From Bicyclus anynana (lineage: Eukaryota; Arthropoda; Insecta; Lepidoptera; Nymphalidae), in contig NC_069083.1 in assembly GCF_947172395.1 (NCBI RefSeq), forward strand, positions 8,216,501 to 8,280,500: a DNA stretch of 64,000 nucleotides. The letters are read 5' to 3'. Position 1 is the stretch's first letter. Every line of letters begins with the position of its first letter. The position numbers and the translations under genes were made by a program. This document shows positions 58,190-64,000 of the stretch, one piece after another. The notes under the pieces are model-generated. The model saw only the letters and a list, made by a program, of their open reading frames with translations, did no database searches and was not told the DNA's origin.

Positions 58190-58350
58190 TAAATTGTTGA
58201 TGTTGTCTAAGATGGAAGCAGGCTTTAGGTACTCGTAAGAGGTAGCCTGCTTTAACCTTACTTCTGATGGTATTTACTTCTGATGGTCATTGTAACGATA
58301 GGGTGGTAGTTAATCGCGGCCGATGCCAATACTACCAGACCAGCGGGCCT
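58190..58350 (-). mobile_element. SINE family A remnant, rearranged
   Basis: TGTCTAAGATGGAAGCAGGC, TACTTCTGATGGT twice, AGGGTGGTAGTTAATCGCGG. Order and content are disrupted. Confidence 0.45.
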
Positions 58351-58481
58351 ATTATGTTTTTCGGTTTATCATTCGAACAACGAGTCAGTACATCGTTTTT
58401 CATTGTATTTTTGATTGATTGATTATTTTAATGGTACACTACAACATAATAACCCTGCAGGCCTGAGCCAATTTAGAAAAT

Positions 58482-58668
58482 ATTCCGCGTGAAATTTAGT
58501 TTTTCACAAATCCCTCGGGAACCGGGATAAAAGTAGCCTATGTGTTAATCCAGAGTAAAATCTATTTCCATTCCAAATTTCAGCCAAATCGCTTTAGTAG
58601 CCGTAGCGTAAAAGAGGAATAAACATACTTACACACAAACTTTCGCCTTTATAATATTAGTAGGATTG
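58482..58668 (-). mobile_element. Helitron-like element, left end truncated
   Basis: TTCCGCGTGAAATTTAGTTT, CCAAATTTCAGCCAAATCGC, TTTATAATATTAGTAGGATT. Its right border abuts duplication copy 1. Confidence 0.65.
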
Positions 58669-58948
58669 TTATTACTATTGTGTACTATTGTGTGTCCTTG
58701 TGTTAAATCAAACTAATTTAATTTAGTAGGATAAGCTGACTCAGAACCTCTGTGTTGAGAATCAAAGAACCACCAACTGTGTATTTCCATTGATTGCACG
58801 ACCACAGCGTATTTAAATATAGCTGCAGCAGAAGCAATTTGGTTATCTATGATTTTACCAGCGTCGGGTTTAACAGTATCATCGTGTTCACTCGGACGTA
58901 ATGCGATCAGCGGTCTTGGAGCCACGGCTTCAGGAAAAACGTACTTGT
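58669..58948. repeat. Duplicated unrecognised segment, copy 1
   Basis: Differs at about seven positions from 59252-59531, with a constant 583-bp offset and no gap. The minus strand is open at 58713-58964 (containing PRPLIALRPSEHDD, KPDAGKIIDN and SAAAIFKYAVVVQ). The plus strand is also largely open (IAAAEAIWLSMILPASGL). I recognise neither. It may be a real exon or a low-copy repeat. Confidence 0.7.
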
Positions 58949-59143
58949 AAGGGACATGTCCCAAAATAGGTCTTTATCACACTAATAATATCACGCTAAT
59001 ATTGGCTGTTTTGAGCACTTTTACAGTATTGTCTATGTTTAATTTGTAGACAAGGGAGCGAAACAAAAAAATATTTATCTAATTAATGCGGGTTCCAAAA
59101 ATTCTGAAAATTATTTTCTCAACAGAAATTGGTATCTTCTATG

Positions 59144-59251
59144 TATTTCCATTCCAAATTTCAGGGAAATAGCTTCAGTAGCTGCAGTGTAAAAGTGGAA
59201 CAAACACACACTTACACACAAACTTTCGCCTTTATAATATTAGTAGGATTG
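59144..59251 (-). mobile_element. Helitron-like fragment beside duplication copy 2
   Basis: TATTTCCATTCCAAATTTCA, CTTCAGTAGCTGCAG, TTTATAATATTAGTAGGATT. More diverged from its counterpart at 58563-58668 than the adjacent segments are from each other. Confidence 0.6.
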
Positions 59252-59531
59252 TTACTACTATTGTGTATTATTGTGTGTCCTTGTGTTAAATCAAACTAAT
59301 TTAATTTAGTAGGATAAGCAGACTCAGAACCTCTGTGTTGAGAACCAAAGAACCACCAACTGTGTATTTCCATTGATTGCACGACCACAGCGTATTTAAA
59401 TATAGCTGCAGCAGAAGCAATTTGGTTATCTATGATTTTACCAGCGTCGGGTTTAACAGTATCACCGTGTTCACTCGGACGTAATGCGATCAGCGGTCTT
59501 GGAGCCACGGCTTCAGGAAACACGTACATGT
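59252..59531. repeat. Duplicated unrecognised segment, copy 2
   Basis: The minus strand is open at 59296-59529, starting at an ATG absent from copy 1 (AAG there). Two Asp-to-Gly changes separate the copies in this frame. See copy 1 for peptide landmarks. Confidence 0.7.
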
Positions 59532-59775
59532 AATATTATTGATTACAGTGCGGCGGTCCGGGCGGTTCGCTACGATTTGAATTTCCAATGAGCTCGTTAG
59601 AACCGACGCGGATACCGCTCTCGGACAGCCGGCAAAACGGTCGTTCTTTTTAGCTGATTGTGCTACGTTGCGATTCCGCCTATTACTGTAATCGGACCCA
59701 ATTTTTTTGTAAACTGTTACGTTACCTCGCCCTTTGTTGTTTACCCATAACTTACGAGAATTACCTGGGAACAAA
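59532..59775. other. GC-rich segment with competing exon readings
   Basis: Plus strand: acceptor TTATTGATTACAG at 59548 opens a 34-codon frame to TAG at 59651-59653, containing SSLEPTRIPLSDSRQNGRSF before the stop. Minus strand: acceptor TTTTTTTGTTCCCAG opens a frame from 59766 down to 59490 with GNSRKLWVNNKGRGNV. Both are possible exons; neither is recognised. Local GC is well above background. Confidence 0.25.
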
Positions 59776-60048
59776 AAAAAACTTGTTTTAGAAAGTACAT
59801 TGTTATAAATTTAGTTTTTTATTGCGTTAAAATATAAACTCAGAGAAAGAGAATATAATATTTGCCTAATCTGCAAATACGTAATTATACGTTGTCAAGA
59901 CTCCCCTGCGCTACCCCACCTGCCAATATTGGGCAACGCAATTACTTTGATTTTATAGACTATAAGATGCTTATCATAAATCATAATTCAGTTAATATTT
60001 AGCTTTAAGTCCATTTATTAGTGTTATATCTATTCTAAGCTTCATCTA

Positions 60049-60115
60049 ATTCAGTCTTTCCCGACTAGTTGGAGGGGAATGGAAATATTGGTCCTATCAT
60101 AAAAAATATGGCAAA
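60049..60115 (+). mobile_element. SINE family C, 3' fragment
   Basis: ATTCAGTCTTTCCCGACTAG, TTGGAGGGGAATGGAAATAT, as in the copy at 25786. Confidence 0.7.
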
Positions 60116-60179
60116 TATTCTTTTATAAAAAAAAATTAATAATCGCGTTCAATCAAATTTTCTATCATCATCTGTTTAT

Positions 60180-60255
60180 GTTAATCTTCTCTTCCCAGCA
60201 GAACTTTCTTTTTGAACCTATGCTGGAGTCTACTCACTAATATACTTGACTTTTT
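60180..60255 (+). mobile_element. CR1-type LINE 3' UTR fragment
   Basis: TCTTCCCAGCAGAACTTTCT, TTTTGAACCTATGCTGGAGT resembles 43421-43460. Confidence 0.5.
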
Positions 60256-60332
60256 AAAAATGCACGTATAAAAGGCTAGTAGAATAAGTGACTATTATTT
60301 TAATTAATTACAACAACATAGTCTGTCTTATC

Positions 60333-60617
60333 CAGGGGTTCCCAAAGTATGGGTCGCGACCCAGAGGTGGGTCGTGAGCAAATATTGAGTGGGCCCTGAA
60401 ACAGCCGGACGACCACAGACTAGAAATAAAGTTAAAAATTTACAATTATTATTATTTATTGTTGACTGTGATGATGACACAACCTGACCACAAAGACTAT
60501 GTAATCTGAGAGTTACCAATATTTTATGCCCCCTTTTTATGACGGCCAAGAGGTAGGTTCTGACTTAGTTCGTTTTTGTTAGGTGGGTCGGGACCCAATC
60601 AAGTTTGGGAACTACTG
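60333..60617. mobile_element. hAT-type MITE, 285 bp
   Basis: Inverted ends CAGGGGTTCCCAAAGTATGG and CAAGTTTGGGAACTACTG are the CAG...GTTCCCAAA type of hAT elements; inner GGGTCGCGACCC and GGGTCGGGACCC also pair. Flanks GTCTTATC (60325-60332) and GTCTAATT (60618-60625) match at 6 of 8, a decayed 8-bp target duplication. No transposase. Confidence 0.85.
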
Positions 60618-60625
60618 GTCTAATT

Positions 60626-61200
60626 GATTGAACTGATGGCTGATGAATGGAGAAATTTTGTATTATAAAAATATGTTACGAGTGGGTTGGCTAATAATAA
60701 AATAATAAAAAATTCGCCGACTATTTAGGCAACCTACTCGTAATATATTTTTAACATAAAAATATGATATACTTTTCATCTATTGAACAAGATGGGTGAA
60801 GGTCGTTTCTAATTGGGATCCTTTACAAAAGAGGCGCCTAATTTTTTTGTAATATAATAGATAATATTTTGGATCTTTTAGACCCACCACTCTGCATCAA
60901 TAACCACAAACTACTGAACTTGACCTAGTCAAGTTAAAACCCATACACTACACACTATACACTGAAATAGTAGCTTGGATTCAATAAATTACCAAAAATA
61001 AGAGTAGTTTAATTTTAAACAAAACTCCGGCCACAACTTTATGGTCTGATTTGAAAGTCAGTTAATTTAAGCCATAAACCACTTAAAATAACTCCCAACT
61101 AGTGAGGTAAATACAAAAGTTTTACTGGACTATCGTCGGTTGATGCATTTTTCAATTCTCAATTTTAAACACGTCTATTTTTGCGCTCCTCGTTTATTGT
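60626..61200. other. AT-rich stretch, nothing recognisable
   Basis: No exon or repeat identified. Confidence 0.4.
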
Positions 61201-61204
61201 GATA

Positions 61205-61386
61205 CTAGTAGACACCGCGATTGTACCGACGTATTTGGAATCAAGGATAAAATATAAGCTATGTTACTCGCTGGTAATATAGCTTTCCTTTGTTGAAAGA
61301 TTTTTTTTAATCAGCTTATTAATTTCGGAGCATATTTGTAAGAAACAAATAAACGAAAAAAATCAAATCTTACATTTGTATAATAT
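61205..61386 (-). mobile_element. Helitron-like element, degraded
   Basis: CTAGTAGACACCGCGATTGT, GGATAAAATATAAGCTATGT, GTAATATAGCTTTCC, TTAATTTCGGAGCATA. Confidence 0.55.
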
Positions 61387-61722
61387 GGCTATAGACAAGC
61401 GGGCAACCGCAAGTGCTTCCTTGAATTTTGGTTTTATTTAGGTATTTCTTTATAATTTATCAATGAAATGCTTCAAACTTCAAGCTTGGGTTAACAAAAT
61501 CGCATGTAAATCTGTATAGTAAGTAATTTCGGAAAATAACAGAAGTATTCAATTCTTTTTTTTTTTAAATTTTTTATGGTCAAAGATTTCTAAATTTTAA
61601 ATTATAAATGTCTTCTTTTATTTGTTAAGTAAAACCTGTCTTTACGTCAATAAAAGTTATTTAAGCCTTTATTGAAATACGTATACGTGATATTTTGAAC
61701 GCAAGTTTTAATTGAAACAATG

Positions 61723-61846
61723 CAACTTCGATTAAACTGTCAAAAATACCAAGAACTATTCCAGCAGTAAACTAACTTTGGCTATTTTGGACTTTATCGA
61801 GCAAGTTCAGGCGTATTAGTGAGTTCATACGTTCGGTTGCAATGTG
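61723..61846 (+). repeat. Dispersed repeat (partner at 51883-52002)
   Basis: AACTTCGATTAAACTGTCAA, CAAGAACTATTCCAGCAGTA, GACTTTATCGAGCAAGTTCA, GGCGTATTAGTGA. Confidence 0.7.
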
Positions 61847-61914
61847 AAACCAAAATCGTGGTGGCAGGTAGCTTAGTACGGAAACCAATTTAGGTATAAA
61901 CAAAGGCATGTCAA

Positions 61915-62209
61915 TCATCATGAATTATCAACCCATATTCAGCTCAGTGCAGAGCTCAAGTCTCCACTCAGAATAAGAGGGGTTAGGCCAATAGTCCACC
62001 ACGCTGGCCCAGTGCGGATTGGCAGACTTAACACACGCAGAGAGTTAAGAAAATCCTCTGGTGTGCAGGTTTCCTAACGATGTTTTTTCTTCACCGTTTG
62101 AGACACGTGATATTTAATTTCTTAAAATGCCCACTACTGAAAATCGGTTTCGAACTCACACTATCCGGAATCGGAGGTAAAGGTCATATCCACTGAGCTA
62201 TCACGGCTT
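61915..62209 (-). mobile_element. SINE family B, full length
   Basis: Tail TTATCAACCCATATTCAGCT; body CCACCACGCTGGCCCAGTGC, GTTTGAGACACGTGATATTT; B box region GGTTTCGAACTC; head CACTGAGCTATCACGGC. A short deletion lies between CTGAAAA and TCGG. Confidence 0.9.
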
Positions 62210-62347
62210 TGTGCCTTTTTCTATATGCAATTATAATCGACTATTTATGGCGTAAAAACATAACATATACATAATGGACAGCAGCAGCAAATGTTTTGTT
62301 TTATTTTATGTATTTTTTCTTTTATAAAATTAATGTAGAGCTATTTA

Positions 62348-62455
62348 GCATTAACGTTCATAAAATGGCTCAATCAGTCGATGTACGGACGGACGTGTTC
62401 ATTTATTGGCGGTATTTAATTGGCCGAGACCATGTCAGTAAAATTATTATTAAAA
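62348..62455 (+). repeat. Dispersed repeat (partner at 54917-55020)
   Basis: See the partner entry for matched motifs. Confidence 0.55.
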
Positions 62456-62664
62456 TCGTTCACAATCAGCTTCATATATGAAACAGGTACACTTTGCATA
62501 CGTTTAAGCTCCGTCAAAAATAGTTGGTTAAATATATTTAATAGTCTCATTATTAATATTTACTCAACTTATAAATTAATTGCTGTTTTCGTTTCGAGTA
62601 AACCTCAATTTAAATCATGTACGAGTCTTTTGTAACACCACTACGCCATTATAAGGTGGTAATT

Positions 62665-62882
62665 TTGCTGATGGGAGGCTTCGGTCGTGGCTAATTCCAC
62701 CCTATCGACAAAGACGAACCGCCAAGCGATTTAGCGTTCCGGTACGTTGTCGTGTAGACACCGAAAGGAGTATGGATTTTCATCCTCCTCCTAACAATTT
62801 AGCCCGCTTCCATCTTATATTGCGAAGTCTCTTACCATCAAGTGAGATGGTAATCAAGGGCTAATTGTAAAGAATAAAAAAA
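62665..62882 (+). mobile_element. SINE family A, head missing
   Basis: TGATGGGAGGCTTCGGTCGT, CCAAGCGATTTAGCGTTCCG, CATCCTCCTCCTAACAATTT, TTGTAAAGAATAAAAAAAA tail. Confidence 0.85.
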
Positions 62883-63304
62883 ATAGGTTTTTTGAAAATT
62901 TTAATTTTTTGAAAATAAATTATATCCTGAGCCTGCCAAACGCTATTTTTTTTGGATAAATTCAAAATATTGATGATAAAGATAAAATAATCAGTTATAA
63001 AATATTTAAGCCCATACGTTCTGAGTCTTAAACTGTTAAAGATCTTGTTATAATTTTAGCTAAATCTTATTTAGTCGAATTCACACGTTTCTAAATAACT
63101 CATAATTTGAAATACATATTGATATCATACTTTGGTTGGATTGCTGAATAGAGAGATAGAGCGTTACTCAATCACGCCAAAATTAAAATTAATTTGATAA
63201 ACAAACAAATTATAATTAGTCTGAAATAGAACAAATACTTTAATCCTGAACAATTAAAGAGTTAAATCTTAAACTTATACGGGCGAAGTAGCAGGTATCA
63301 GATA

Positions 63305-63505
63305 TCTATACTAATATTATAAAGCTGAAGATTTTGTTTGTTTGATTGATTGTACGCGCTAATCTCATGAACTACTTGGTCCGATTTAAAAAATTCTGTC
63401 TGTGTTAGATAGCCCACTTAATGAGGAAGGCTATAGGCTATATATTATCCCCGTATTCCTACGGAAACGGGAACCACGCGGGTAAAACCGCGCGGCGTCA
63501 GCTAG
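63305..63505 (+). mobile_element. Helitron-like element, GCGCGG family, best intact copy
   Basis: 201 bp from TCTATACTAATATTATAAAG to GCGTCAGCTAG. TC start, CTAG end and the adjacent pairing CGCGGGT/ACCGCG fit a non-autonomous Helitron. The flanking bases are A on the left and T on the right, as expected for insertion between A and T. Confidence 0.8.
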
Positions 63506-63865
63506 TACGATAATAAGAGAAATATTCAGGTTTTTTTTTCATAAATCGAAAATGTAATGAATCGTGTGAAATGTTAACAGCGTATTAATGGATAATGCAA
63601 AAGTATTAACACGATTGAAAGCTTCCAATTTGGTATATAACAAATATGCTGCGAAATTTATTATGGCTGCCAGATAGCCTATATACACGTTGAAAGCATA
63701 CGTGATTTAATTGTTAATGACCTAATTCTAAATAATGGCTTTTTTACGCTCATATTCTTTTAAAGTTTGCAATACCTGTGAACATGTAATTTGATTTTAA
63801 CACAGAATTACTGAACTGATTTTCGTAAAAATTTAATCTAGAAGTATATTCTTTAAAACGTAAAA

Positions 63866-64000
63866 TTCAGTGTTTCACAAATCCCGCGGGAAGCATTTTT
63901 TCCTGGATATAGCCTATAGTTGCTTTATGACCACCAGAAAGAAATAAAGAAGGTGTCGTTAAAATCGGTTTAGCCGTTGCAGAGATAAGCCCGGACAAAC
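63866..64000 (-). mobile_element. Helitron-like element, cut by the window edge
   Basis: TTTCACAAATCCCGCGGGAA, TTTTCCTGGATATAGCC, AAAATCGGTTTAGCCGTTGC, AGATAAGCCCGGACAAAC. Its far end lies beyond the window. Confidence 0.6.

Overview
The window looks like chromosomal DNA of a lepidopteran insect (moth or butterfly). It is AT-rich, almost gene-free and packed with short interspersed repeats typical of that order: three tRNA-derived SINE families, many short Helitron-like elements ending in CTAG after a GC-rich hairpin, and 3' ends of CR1/Jockey- and RTE-type LINEs. No rRNA, free-standing tRNA, CRISPR or bacterial feature was seen. Species and chromosome cannot be told from the sequence.

One host gene can be supported. 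It lies on the minus strand and leaves the window at the left edge. A long exon at 21043-21829 encodes a 262-residue N-terminus with no signal peptide and one membrane segment at its end. A 36-nt micro-exon lies at 8183-8218. An exon at 556-765 encodes one complete ten-cysteine follistatin/Kazal domain. All visible junctions are phase 1 with good splice sites, so the three pieces can be joined in frame across introns of about 12.8 and 7.4 kb. The architecture (type II membrane anchor, short stalk, follistatin domains) resembles transmembrane agrin; that name is inference.

Layout: 1-555 is intron after the follistatin exon, with a head-to-head Helitron-like pair. 766-8182 and 8219-21042 are the two introns, full of SINEs, Helitron-like elements and LINE ends. 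21839-22680 is the region upstream of the ATG. 22.7-64 kb holds no gene I can support. It contains repeats, a 216-bp tandem triplication (39.87-40.51 kb), a long foldback (50.97-51.17 kb), a hAT-type MITE with a decayed 8-bp target duplication (60.33-60.62 kb), GC-rich patches at 32.9-33.1, 36.3-36.5 and 38.2-38.5 kb that might be regulatory or 5' exons, and a recently duplicated unrecognised open segment at 58.6-59.5 kb.

Most short open frames in the window are chance frames inside repeats and are not annotated as genes.
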